A stretch of DNA of 50,436 nucleotides from Chthonomonadales bacterium (GTDB lineage Bacteria > Armatimonadota > Chthonomonadetes > Chthonomonadales > CAJBBX01): the NCBI GenBank assembly GCA_027459625.1, contig DAIDHP010000028.1:1-50436 (forward strand), given 5' to 3'. The notes below the pieces were generated by a model. The model did no database searches. It was given only the letters and a program-made list of their open reading frames with translations, and had not been told where the DNA came from. Shown here in pieces: positions 40,461-48,159 of the stretch. A program made the translations under genes and the position numbers. Position 1 is the first letter of the stretch. Every line of letters begins with the position of its first letter.

Positions 40461-41942
40461 ATGTCAAATGACGCGAGATTCTTAACTTTCGATCTAGGCG
40501 CGGAAAGCGGACGCGCCGTGCTGGGAACTCTCCGTGATGGAAAAATGACTTTGGATGAAACCCATCGCTTTTTAAACGAGCCGCAATGGGTTTTGGGTAA
40601 TTTCTACTGGGATATCCTAAGGCTCTTCGCTGAAATCAAACACGGCTTGAGCCGCACCATTAGGGATCACGGACCCACGATTGATGGATTGGGTGTGGAT
40701 ACGTGGGGGGTGGATTTCGGATTGCTGGACGCCAATGATGAACTTCTAGGCATGCCGCGGCACTATCGGGACCATAGAACGGATGGTATTATGGAGGAGG
40801 CGTTTGCTATCGTGCCCAAAGACCAACTCTACAAGACCACCGGAATTCAGTTGATGCAATTCAACACGATTTTCCAGCTCTTCGCCATGCGCAAAACGGA
40901 TTTCTCACTTTTGGATCAAGCTCGATCCCTTCTTACAACCCCGGATTTGCTGAACTTTTGGCTGACGGGGCGCAAGGTGAATGAGTTTAGCATCACCACA
41001 ACAACGCAATGCTACGACCCTGTGAAAGAGGACTGGGCTCGGGATGTGATGGAACGCCTGGGTCTTCCCACTCATTTTCTTGGTGAGATTGTCCCTCCGG
41101 GCACCAAACTCGACACCCTGCATGAATCCGTCAAGATGGAAACCGGAGCCCATTCCATTCCCGTAATTGCTCCTGCGTGTCACGACACAGGTTCAGCGGT
41201 TGCCGCCGTGCCTGCGGATTCCAAGTCCGGATGGGCGTATGTGAGTTGCGGGACGTGGTCGTTGGTGGGAGTGGAGGTTCCCTCGCCGATTATCAATCAG
41301 CAAACCATGAATTTCAACCTTACGAACGAGGGGGGGGTGAACAAAACCTATCGCTTGTTGCGAAATGTCATGGGATTATGGCTTCTTCAACGTTGCAAGC
41401 GCTCATGGGAGAAATCAGGGTATGTCTATGACTATTCGGAACTGGCTGCGATGGGGGAGCAGGCTCCCGCTTTTTCAGCGATTTTAGACCCGGACGACTC
41501 CGCTTTTCTCAATCCTTCGGATATGCCGATGGCGATTGCGGAATATTGCCGGCGAACGGGGCAAACAGCCCCGGCGGATGTGGCGACAATGGTTCGATGC
41601 ATCCTCGAAAGTTTGGCGTTGAAATATCGATGGGTGATTGAGATGTTGGAGGAAGTTACGGGAGAACCAATCCACACCATACACATCATCGGCGGAGGAA
41701 GCCGAAACCAAAGTCTGTGCCAATACGCCGCCAACGCCACGGGAAAGAGGGTTTTGGCGGGGCCGGTGGAGGCTACCGCAGCGGGCAACATCCTCGTTCA
41801 AGCGATGGCGTGCGGTGTTTTCCCCTCGCTTGAAGAGGGACGAAAGGTGATCCGAAAATCGTTCCCGCTGGTGGAATATGTTCCTGGGGATTCCGAAGAG
41901 TGGGAGGAGCCGTTTCGTAAAATGAAGCGTCTGCTCCAATAA
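40461..41942 (+). CDS. rhaB: Rhamnulokinase
   Basis: A 493-residue FGGY-family sugar kinase that phosphorylates L-rhamnulose. The N-terminal FDLGAESGRAVLG is the rhamnulokinase form of the phosphate-binding loop (most relatives have D-G-T/S-S). GLGVDTWGVDFGLLD and RHYRDHRTDG are further RhaB-type motifs. TTTQCYDP, CHDTGSAVAAVP and HIIGGGSRNQSLCQYAA, with ATP-binding glycines, complete it. Length is normal. AAGGAGG precedes the ATG. No other rha genes follow, so the kinase is isolated here. A rhamnosidase lies at 48-50 kb. Confidence 0.93.
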   Translation: MSNDARFLTFDLGAESGRAVLGTLRDGKMTLDETHRFLNEPQWVLGNFYWDILRLFAEIKHGLSRTIRDHGPTIDGLGVDTWGVDFGLLDANDELLGMPRHYRDHRTDGIMEEAFAIVPKDQLYKTTGIQLMQFNTIFQLFAMRKTDFSLLDQARSLLTTPDLLNFWLTGRKVNEFSITTTTQCYDPVKEDWARDVMERLGLPTHFLGEIVPPGTKLDTLHESVKMETGAHSIPVIAPACHDTGSAVAAVPADSKSGWAYVSCGTWSLVGVEVPSPIINQQTMNFNLTNEGGVNKTYRLLRNVMGLWLLQRCKRSWEKSGYVYDYSELAAMGEQAPAFSAILDPDDSAFLNPSDMPMAIAEYCRRTGQTAPADVATMVRCILESLALKYRWVIEMLEEVTGEPIHTIHIIGGGSRNQSLCQYAANATGKRVLAGPVEATAAGNILVQAMACGVFPSLEEGRKVIRKSFPLVEYVPGDSEEWEEPFRKMKRLLQ

Positions 41943-41958
41943 TCGCGTCAGTCGCCGA

Positions 41959-41989
41959 AGCGTTAGGGGAGAGTGTTTCCCCTAACGCT
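41959..41989. terminator. Perfect 12-bp palindrome between convergent genes
   Basis: AGCGTTAGGGGA, a seven-base loop, then TCCCCTAACGCT. It fills the gap between the ends of rhaB and the lipoprotein gene. There is no U-run on either side, so it is a probable bidirectional barrier or Rho-independent-like stem without the tail. Confidence 0.6.
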
Positions 41990-42742
41990 CTAATGTTCAT
42001 AATTGGAGCCAAAGGGAGAGTTTTGGTCGTTTTTCTTCAACCCGAGTTGTGTGCCAAGCTCCTGCGTCTCGTCGTTCGCCATTTGAAAGCTGTTCTGTTG
42101 TATTACGGATGGCGGAGAATGATAGTTGCTCTCAAAATCCATGATACTCTGCTTCGTGTCCGGATCGATCCAGTTGTACATCTTGTTTTGAGCCTGTTTG
42201 CTTAGGTATTGTGAAATCATGAATTGTCCGGATCCCCACGGAATTGAGTTGGGATCCAACCCGATTTTCCCCAACTGCTTCTTGATCTTCAGAGCGTCCG
42301 CCCCCTGTTTCATATTCTGCATGATATCCATAATCAAGCTTGCGTTGGAATCGCTTTGAATGCCGGAAGTCTCCAATTCAATCTTTCTCAACTCATCCGC
42401 AAAGTTGCGAGGCGTCTCTCCGCTGTTGATGACATTGCATAGATAGTGGAATTTCCAGTAGATATCCGCTTTGGTGATATAGTCATGATCGGAGCCTTGG
42501 GTTAGGTTGGAATTTCCCCCTAAGGCTTGCGTGAGGCTCGTGGGGCCCCCGTCGTGTCCGAAAACGGCTTCGTCCCCGGCGGTCACGGTGGGTGAGCTGG
42601 AGTTGCTGAGGGGATAATAGATGGAGGATTTTTTTGGCTCCATGCCTTCCATCTTGTATTCATCCTTACCGCAACCCGTAAGCGAGAGCCCGACCGCAAC
42701 GCAAAAAATTAGGGGTAAGGCGTATGAGGATAGTAATCTCAT
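41990..42742 (-). CDS. Lipoprotein of unknown function
   Basis: A 250-residue protein starting at ATG 42742. The signal peptide LLSSYALPLIFCVAVGLSLTGC ends in a lipobox, so Cys is lipidated and the protein is anchored in a membrane. A longer reading from 42820 adds 26 residues that look non-native and carries no signal. After a flexible Ser/Pro-rich stretch, the domain from about residue 70 is mostly helical (YWKFHYLCNVINSGETPRNF, IMDIMQNMKQGADALKIKKQL). I see no known family. Divergent or convergent neighbours give no clue. Confidence 0.65.
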   Translation of the reverse strand: MRLLSSYALPLIFCVAVGLSLTGCGKDEYKMEGMEPKKSSIYYPLSNSSSPTVTAGDEAVFGHDGGPTSLTQALGGNSNLTQGSDHDYITKADIYWKFHYLCNVINSGETPRNFADELRKIELETSGIQSDSNASLIMDIMQNMKQGADALKIKKQLGKIGLDPNSIPWGSGQFMISQYLSKQAQNKMYNWIDPDTKQSIMDFESNYHSPPSVIQQNSFQMANDETQELGTQLGLKKNDQNSPFGSNYEH

Positions 42743-42980
42743 GGTTTCATCCGTTCGAACTGTAGATGCGCACCTTTTTGCGCAAACTGTGCATTGTTCC
42801 TGCATGGGATTCCGGCGCAAGACGGCGCATTCAATGTCGAAGTGACCGTCCTCTGATATACATTATGGCATTTCGTGAACCGGTCTAAAGAGCTTGAACA
42901 GTTATTTACACATTATACGGATATACCCGAAATTTAACTGCGGATGGGTATGAAATAAAAGTGCGAATGAAGTTATTTTC

Positions 42981-45479
42981 CTATGGACGCCATCCGATTT
43001 TCACCACAACTCCATCAGGATAATTTGGATACTTCACTAAGATTGATCGATCGTCTGTGATGAACTGAACCGGTATTGGAACTCCCATCAGCGTAAACGC
43101 TTTAATGCCGTTCAAACGTCGGTCTCCAGCCCATATTCTCGCTTCGCCATTGGAGGATAAGGAGCCGGATACATAAAATGAGGTCTTTCCAAACGATTCG
43201 TATTTGGCAAGAACTTTGCCAGTAACGGCAAGGATGTGAGGTTCTCGAATGGAAGGATCAAAACGTTTGAGAAAATCGCTGCTGTCAGCCGGGATTTCCG
43301 GATCTTGGAGTATATTCAATGTCGGACTGAATAGATCCACGTAATTTCCGTCCAAATTGATATCCTGATCGAATGTGTGGATTACCGTCCAATTTCCTCT
43401 TCTTACGATCATTGCGGACGATTCGCGAAACTCACCGGGCTGGGATTCATACGCACTTTTCACCAGGGCTTCCAACAATCTGGATCGCTGTTCGTTCAAT
43501 GTGATGAAATCGGGGCTGAAGGCGCAGTAATAGAGTGATCCTTTTCCTTCCTGTGTCATCCAAACGGCGGGTGGATTATATCCCCTCAGGTTGTAAAGGG
43601 CTGTCGCTCCCGGGGGAGGGTTCAAGAGGGAATATCCTTCATCCAATCGGCAGATGATATGAGCCAGCAAAGGACCGAAACGGTTATCCGTGGCATCTAA
43701 TCGGTCTGTCATCGATTCTTCGGGTTGTGCGTATATTTGATATCTCCCACCGATGTTCAGCTCCACGATCACCGAGGAGACCCCACTTAACCCCTCAAAA
43801 TGATAAGTCCAGAAGGGTTTGGTGGTGGAGGTGGGAATTGCCGTCCTGTTTTGTCCGATAAAAAGCGTTCCGGAATCATCGCTGAGGAAACGGCTTTCGA
43901 GTTCGGATCCGGCGCGGAAGGATAATCCCAACTTGCTGTTCAGCATCAGCTTCAAGGAAAAGAGATGGAAACCATCGCTGTTGTCGGTTGGCTCGCAACT
44001 GAATCTTAATGTAAGCGAACCGTTCGGACTGATCAGTTTACTCACGTCGATGGTTATCTTCTGCTGAGGTGAGTTTTCCTTGCTCTCCGCCAACAGGATG
44101 GATGAGGCGTTTGACGGCGAGACGGGGGCGACATTGTCGCCCTGAGAAGAGCCAATGGACAAGCCGGTCCACAAAGCGTTTAAATCGCTTGTGGACTTTC
44201 CTCCGATGACAATCAAGTCGCCGCCCGAGCGAATCCAGTTGGTTAAGGGGATTTCGTAACCTGTTTGCAAGTTGGCCAAGGCGACAACAGGCAACAGCAG
44301 CATTCGCATCCCCGCGTAGGTTGAAGGTGAGGCGAGTGAAGATGGGGGGATGGCTTGTACGGGCACTCCTTGTAGGAGTAGCGGAAGCGTGTAGGATAGT
44401 CCCAATTGCCCCTGCGCGGAAGGATCGGATACCGCAAAAATTCCATCGCTTCCGGCATTCATTTTATAAGGATGTTGCCACACACCTCCAATATCCCCGC
44501 TGAGAAGGTTCAGGGAGCCTATCCAGTCGGGAGTGAGCGATGGGACTATTTTTGAGGGATCATGGATTATCTCCACGTTGTTTAAGTTACGCTGCATAAA
44601 CGCCGCCACACATCGATCCTTCCAGGCCGACATACTCTGTTCGGGGAGTTGGTTGGGCAGCGGGGCGATGGGATATGCCGGCAGGTTGACCAAGCCCGGA
44701 TTCAGTGATGACGAGGATAGAAGCGAGAAATCCAGCCAAGCGGATGCGAAGGGTCGGAGCATTCTAACCCCGCCCGATCGCATGGGGGGGAGAGGGGTGA
44801 AATCCTGCTCGGAGGTGAATGCCGTGGGAAAACCGTATCCCGCCCAACTTCCCTGGTTGTCGGTTGACGCAGACGGTATTAAAACCTGATCGACAGGGAA
44901 CGCGATTTCAGGCGCATAGGGGGAGGAGGTGTAAAGGGTGGTGTGCGGTTTGCCGTTCTGAGCGGGAATCCTCGGTCGCTGGTTCGGCGCCAATCCCATT
45001 AATCGCTCAACGAAATTTCCTATGCCATCCCTGTTCGTGTCGGGCATTCGCACGGTGATGATGATATTTTGAACCTGCACGTCTCCTGTCAACGCTCTGA
45101 ATCGGAAGCGGACACCGGCGCCTACGGGCTGATTGGGGGGTGCGGTGGCGTAAACGGTGTAACCATTGGCGCTGGGCAGCGTTACAGAGTGAATAAGTTT
45201 GCCATTCCACGCCCATACGTCCACTCTGGGAACGCCAACCGACTGGAAGCTCAACTGTAATCTTGACGCAGGGGGGACGATAAAACGCCATATCCACATT
45301 CCTCCTTGCGGCGCGATTCGCGCGTTGTTCTGAACGGATGAATCGATGGATTTAAGGAGGCTATATGTTTCGGATGGCGATCCGGGCAAGATGGAATAAC
45401 TTTTAATAATATCGGCTCTAGCGCTTGTCACAAAGCACGAGAGAATAAAAAATAACACGTATACAATTTTCTTGCCCAA
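42981..45479 (-). CDS. Large secreted protein with a glutamine-amidotransferase-like core
   Basis: An 832-residue exported protein. The N-terminus is a signal peptide (KKIVYVLFFILSCFVTSARA). Around residue 150 a calcium-type DTNRDGIGNFVE loop resembles those in thrombospondin-3/dockerin-like segments. Near residues 370-430, YAGMRMLLLPVVALANLQTGYE then WIRSGGDLIVIGG looks like the class-I amidotransferase-like / beta-galactosidase-trimerisation fold that is often catalytically dead. Strand-rich regions around 480-580 resemble carbohydrate-binding domains. The start is TTG 45479 with GAGGAGAT upstream. It may act on or bind glycans, which is inference only. It is divergent from lepA. Confidence 0.6.
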   Translation of the reverse strand: MGKKIVYVLFFILSCFVTSARADIIKSYSILPGSPSETYSLLKSIDSSVQNNARIAPQGGMWIWRFIVPPASRLQLSFQSVGVPRVDVWAWNGKLIHSVTLPSANGYTVYATAPPNQPVGAGVRFRFRALTGDVQVQNIIITVRMPDTNRDGIGNFVERLMGLAPNQRPRIPAQNGKPHTTLYTSSPYAPEIAFPVDQVLIPSASTDNQGSWAGYGFPTAFTSEQDFTPLPPMRSGGVRMLRPFASAWLDFSLLSSSSLNPGLVNLPAYPIAPLPNQLPEQSMSAWKDRCVAAFMQRNLNNVEIIHDPSKIVPSLTPDWIGSLNLLSGDIGGVWQHPYKMNAGSDGIFAVSDPSAQGQLGLSYTLPLLLQGVPVQAIPPSSLASPSTYAGMRMLLLPVVALANLQTGYEIPLTNWIRSGGDLIVIGGKSTSDLNALWTGLSIGSSQGDNVAPVSPSNASSILLAESKENSPQQKITIDVSKLISPNGSLTLRFSCEPTDNSDGFHLFSLKLMLNSKLGLSFRAGSELESRFLSDDSGTLFIGQNRTAIPTSTTKPFWTYHFEGLSGVSSVIVELNIGGRYQIYAQPEESMTDRLDATDNRFGPLLAHIICRLDEGYSLLNPPPGATALYNLRGYNPPAVWMTQEGKGSLYYCAFSPDFITLNEQRSRLLEALVKSAYESQPGEFRESSAMIVRRGNWTVIHTFDQDINLDGNYVDLFSPTLNILQDPEIPADSSDFLKRFDPSIREPHILAVTGKVLAKYESFGKTSFYVSGSLSSNGEARIWAGDRRLNGIKAFTLMGVPIPVQFITDDRSILVKYPNYPDGVVVKIGWRP

Positions 45480-45600
45480 AACAATCTCCTCTATCGAAAA
45501 TCAAATTATCTTCATCAATAAATAATACCTTAGGGACTTAAGGATATCATCCCTCTTGAGGGTTTGATGTCGTTCAATCCTTCTTGGTGTGAACTCTCTG

Positions 45601-45609
45601 TGCTATAAT
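45601..45609 (+). promoter_or_regulatory. Extended -10 promoter of lepA
   Basis: TGCTATAAT is a perfect extended -10 (TGnTATAAT). No good -35 box is seen, which extended -10 promoters tolerate. The first in-frame ATG (45608) lies inside the box, so it cannot be the translation start of a transcript from this promoter. Confidence 0.65.
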
Positions 45610-45625
45610 GAAGTGTAAAACTATA

Positions 45626-47446
45626 ATGAACACGAAAAACACCTATTCTCAGGATCATATCCGTAACTTCTGCATCATCGCGCACGTTGACCACGGCAAA
45701 TCCACCCTCGCAGATCGTATTCTCGAAACCACCGGTGCAATCTCTGAAAGGGATATGCAGAATCAACTGCTCGATACGATGGATATCGAACGTGAGCGCG
45801 GCATCACCATTAAAATGACAGCCGTGAGGTTAAACTACGTGTCTGCGGACGGCGATAAATACGAACTTAATTTAATTGATACGCCTGGACATGTCGATTT
45901 CACCTATGAGGTCTCTCGCTCCCTTGCGGCGTGCGAAGGGGCGATACTCGTGGTGGACGCCGCTCAAGGAGTTGAGGCGCAAACGATGGCGAACGTGAAC
46001 TTAGCTCTCAACAACAACCTGGAGATCATCCCGGTCATCAATAAGATCGATCTTCCCGCAGCGGACGTGGAACGCGTTCGGGATGAGATAGAGAATGTTC
46101 TCGCGTTGGAGGCGCATGACGCCGTCGCTTGCAGCGCCAAGCAGGGGATCGGCATCGCGGAGATACTGGAACATGTGGTGCATCGCATTCCTCCGCCGAA
46201 CGGCGATCCGAACGCGCCACTGCGCGCCTTGGTGTTCGACAGCCATTTCGACGCCTATCAGGGAGTGGTCTGTTATGTGCGTATCATTGATGGAAGCCTC
46301 TCCCCTGGGGATAAAATCCTTTTCATGGCCACCGGCAAAGAGTTCGAGGTGAATACCGTCGGGACCTTTCGACCGCAAATGGAGACGGGCGAAGTTTTAA
46401 AAACCGGTGAGGTGGGTTTTGTCACGGCATCCATCAAGACCATTGGCGACGCAACGGTTGGGGATACCGTAACAAGTGCGGAATACTCGGCAACGAAGGC
46501 TTTGCACGGCTATCGCAAGGCGAAACCGATGGTCTTTTGCGGACTCTATCCCGTGGATGGCAACGACTTTCCCGATTTGCGCGAGGCTCTCGCCAAGTTG
46601 CAACTGAACGACGCCGCTCTCTCCTACGAGCCGGAAACCTCCGCAGCACTAGGGTTTGGCTTTCGGTGCGGTTTTCTCGGTTTGCTTCATATGGAGATCA
46701 TACAGGAGAGGCTAGAGCGGGAATTCAATCTGCAGCTTATCGCAACATCCCCGTCCGTGATCTTTCGTGTGCATCGCACCGATGGGAGAATCGAGGAGAT
46801 TGACAACCCCGCCAATTTGCCCGACCCAACCTACATCCTGGGGATCGAGGAGCCGTATGTGGACTCCACCATCTTCATCCCGGACACGTTTGTTGGAACG
46901 GTGATGGACCTCGCCCGCGACCGCAGAGGGATATTCGTTCGCATGGAGCATCCCGCTCCGCAAAGGGTGGTGCTGTATTACAAGCTGCCCCTCGCCGAAA
47001 TACTCATGGATTTCTTCGATCAGTTGAAAAGCAGAACGAGAGGATACGCCTCTTTTGATTACGAGCCTGGCGGATACTCCGAATCGAAACTGGTGAAGCT
47101 GGATATTTTGCTGAACGGGGATTCGGTGGATGCGCTCTCCTTCATCACGCACCGCGACAAGGCTTACGGGCGGGGGAGGGCGTTGGTGGAGAAGCTGAAG
47201 GAGGTTGTGCCTCGCCAGCAATACGAGGTGCGCCTGCAGGCGGCCATTGGGGGCAAGATCATCGCGGCGGATCGTATCTCGCCTTATCGCAAAAACGTGA
47301 CGGCGAAATGCTACGGCGGCGACATCACCCGCAAGCGCAAGCTCCTCGAAAAGCAGAAGGAGGGGAAGAAGCGTATGAAGCAGATCGGCTCCGTGGAGAT
47401 TCCCCAGGAGGCGTTTCTCTCCGTGCTGAAGATAGGGGAGGGGTAG
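45626..47446 (+). CDS. lepA: Elongation factor 4 (LepA)
   Basis: A 606-residue ribosome back-translocase / EF4 GTPase. GTP-binding motifs: [23 protein letters not shown], and NKIDLPAA. LepA-type features are ERERGITIK, the EF-G like middle domains, and the C-terminal [19 protein letters not shown] with [24 protein letters not shown] start it at ATG 45626 rather than ATG 45608, because 45608 sits within the -10 box; the resulting leader is only about ten bases. The hairpin terminator at 47459 follows. Confidence 0.97.
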   Translation: MNTKNTYSQDHIRNFCIIAHVDHGKSTLADRILETTGAISERDMQNQLLDTMDIERERGITIKMTAVRLNYVSADGDKYELNLIDTPGHVDFTYEVSRSLAACEGAILVVDAAQGVEAQTMANVNLALNNNLEIIPVINKIDLPAADVERVRDEIENVLALEAHDAVACSAKQGIGIAEILEHVVHRIPPPNGDPNAPLRALVFDSHFDAYQGVVCYVRIIDGSLSPGDKILFMATGKEFEVNTVGTFRPQMETGEVLKTGEVGFVTASIKTIGDATVGDTVTSAEYSATKALHGYRKAKPMVFCGLYPVDGNDFPDLREALAKLQLNDAALSYEPETSAALGFGFRCGFLGLLHMEIIQERLEREFNLQLIATSPSVIFRVHRTDGRIEEIDNPANLPDPTYILGIEEPYVDSTIFIPDTFVGTVMDLARDRRGIFVRMEHPAPQRVVLYYKLPLAEILMDFFDQLKSRTRGYASFDYEPGGYSESKLVKLDILLNGDSVDALSFITHRDKAYGRGRALVEKLKEVVPRQQYEVRLQAAIGGKIIAADRISPYRKNVTAKCYGGDITRKRKLLEKQKEGKKRMKQIGSVEIPQEAFLSVLKIGEG

Positions 47447-47458
47447 GCTGTTTTCTGA

Positions 47459-47516
47459 ATCGGCTTGGGCTGATCTGACCGATCGGCATGATCATTCCAA
47501 GCCGATGGCCTTTCTT
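47459..47516 (+). terminator. Terminator after lepA
   Basis: ATCGGCTTGG (47459-47468) pairs perfectly with CCAAGCCGAT (47497-47506), followed by a T-rich stretch (TTTCTTTT, 47511-47518). The loop is long (28 bases) and may hold a nested hairpin. Confidence 0.6.
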
Positions 47517-47550
47517 TTAATGATATATTACGCTCATCGCTGTTTCATAA

Positions 47551-48091
47551 GAGTAAAATTATATGCAATGCTTGAGTGTTGCCTTCGTCTCAGCCAAACA
47601 TAATGGAGAACAAAGTAAAATGTACGACGAAAACTAGCTTTTCGCTGCCGCCTACAATTTGATCCTCCCCATCCAGTTCCCCCGTGGCAGTGAATTCCCA
47701 TATCCCGTATGTAACATCCCTGCAAAGTTCGTGATACCAAGGCTCATCAATGGCGCCATTTGAACATTTTCGAGCATAATACCTATTTTCAGCAATGAGA
47801 GAACAAGTTTTCTCATTGCTGAAGATTCCATAAAATCGCCTGGAAAGCGGGTTCACCCTCCTTTCCCAGGTCTTCATGTAAAGTGCAAGCGACGCAGATA
47901 CTTAATTGCTTCCCCGAGCATCTCACCAGTGGATTGATGGAGGGGATGAACTCTTTGATCCAAGCGGCCAAAGCAACAGCCGGAGGTTATCGCAATCTTT
48001 GGTATCTCAAAGCGATCATTTATCTGATTGGGAAAAGCTCGATTCTGCGCTGTCCGTATAACAGGATGAGGAACTGCAAATAATATTACTC
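47551..48091 (+). mobile_element. Decayed ISL3-family insertion element, copy 2
   Basis: A 541-base relic with ends GAGTAAAATTATATGCA (47551-47567) and TGCAAATAATATTACTC (48075-48091), an imperfect 17-base inverted repeat (two mismatches). The interior matches copy 1 at 18712-19496 at both ends: TGCCTTCGTCTCAGCCAAAC against TGCCATCACCTCAGTCAAAC, and GAGGAACTGCAAATAATATT against GAGGAACAGCAAATAATATT. The middle is deleted differently. It lies 68 bases past the stop of the rhamnosidase gene. Confidence 0.82.
47620..48061 (+). pseudogene. Broken ISL3-family transposase gene, copy 2
   Basis: Opens MYDEN then a TAG stop. After it comes the family's IQFPRGSEFPYPVC zinc-finger segment, then in a shifted frame DTKAHQWRHLNIFEHNTYF, the classic ISL3 WRHLN motif. 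The C-terminal EGMNSLIQAAKATAGGYR and, after a frameshift, KLDSALSV to TAA at 48059-48061. Most of the catalytic centre is deleted. This copy retains a segment that copy 1 has lost, so together they help identify the parent. Confidence 0.82.
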
Positions 48092-48159
48092 AGACAATTT
48101 AGCAAAGAACTTCATTTTAATTTAAAAAGTGGTGAATTCCATTATATTCAATATTCAAT

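Noticed and set aside
45608-45625. lepA start at ATG 45608
   Set aside because: The codon lies in the -10 box TGCTATAAT, so it would not be in the transcript.
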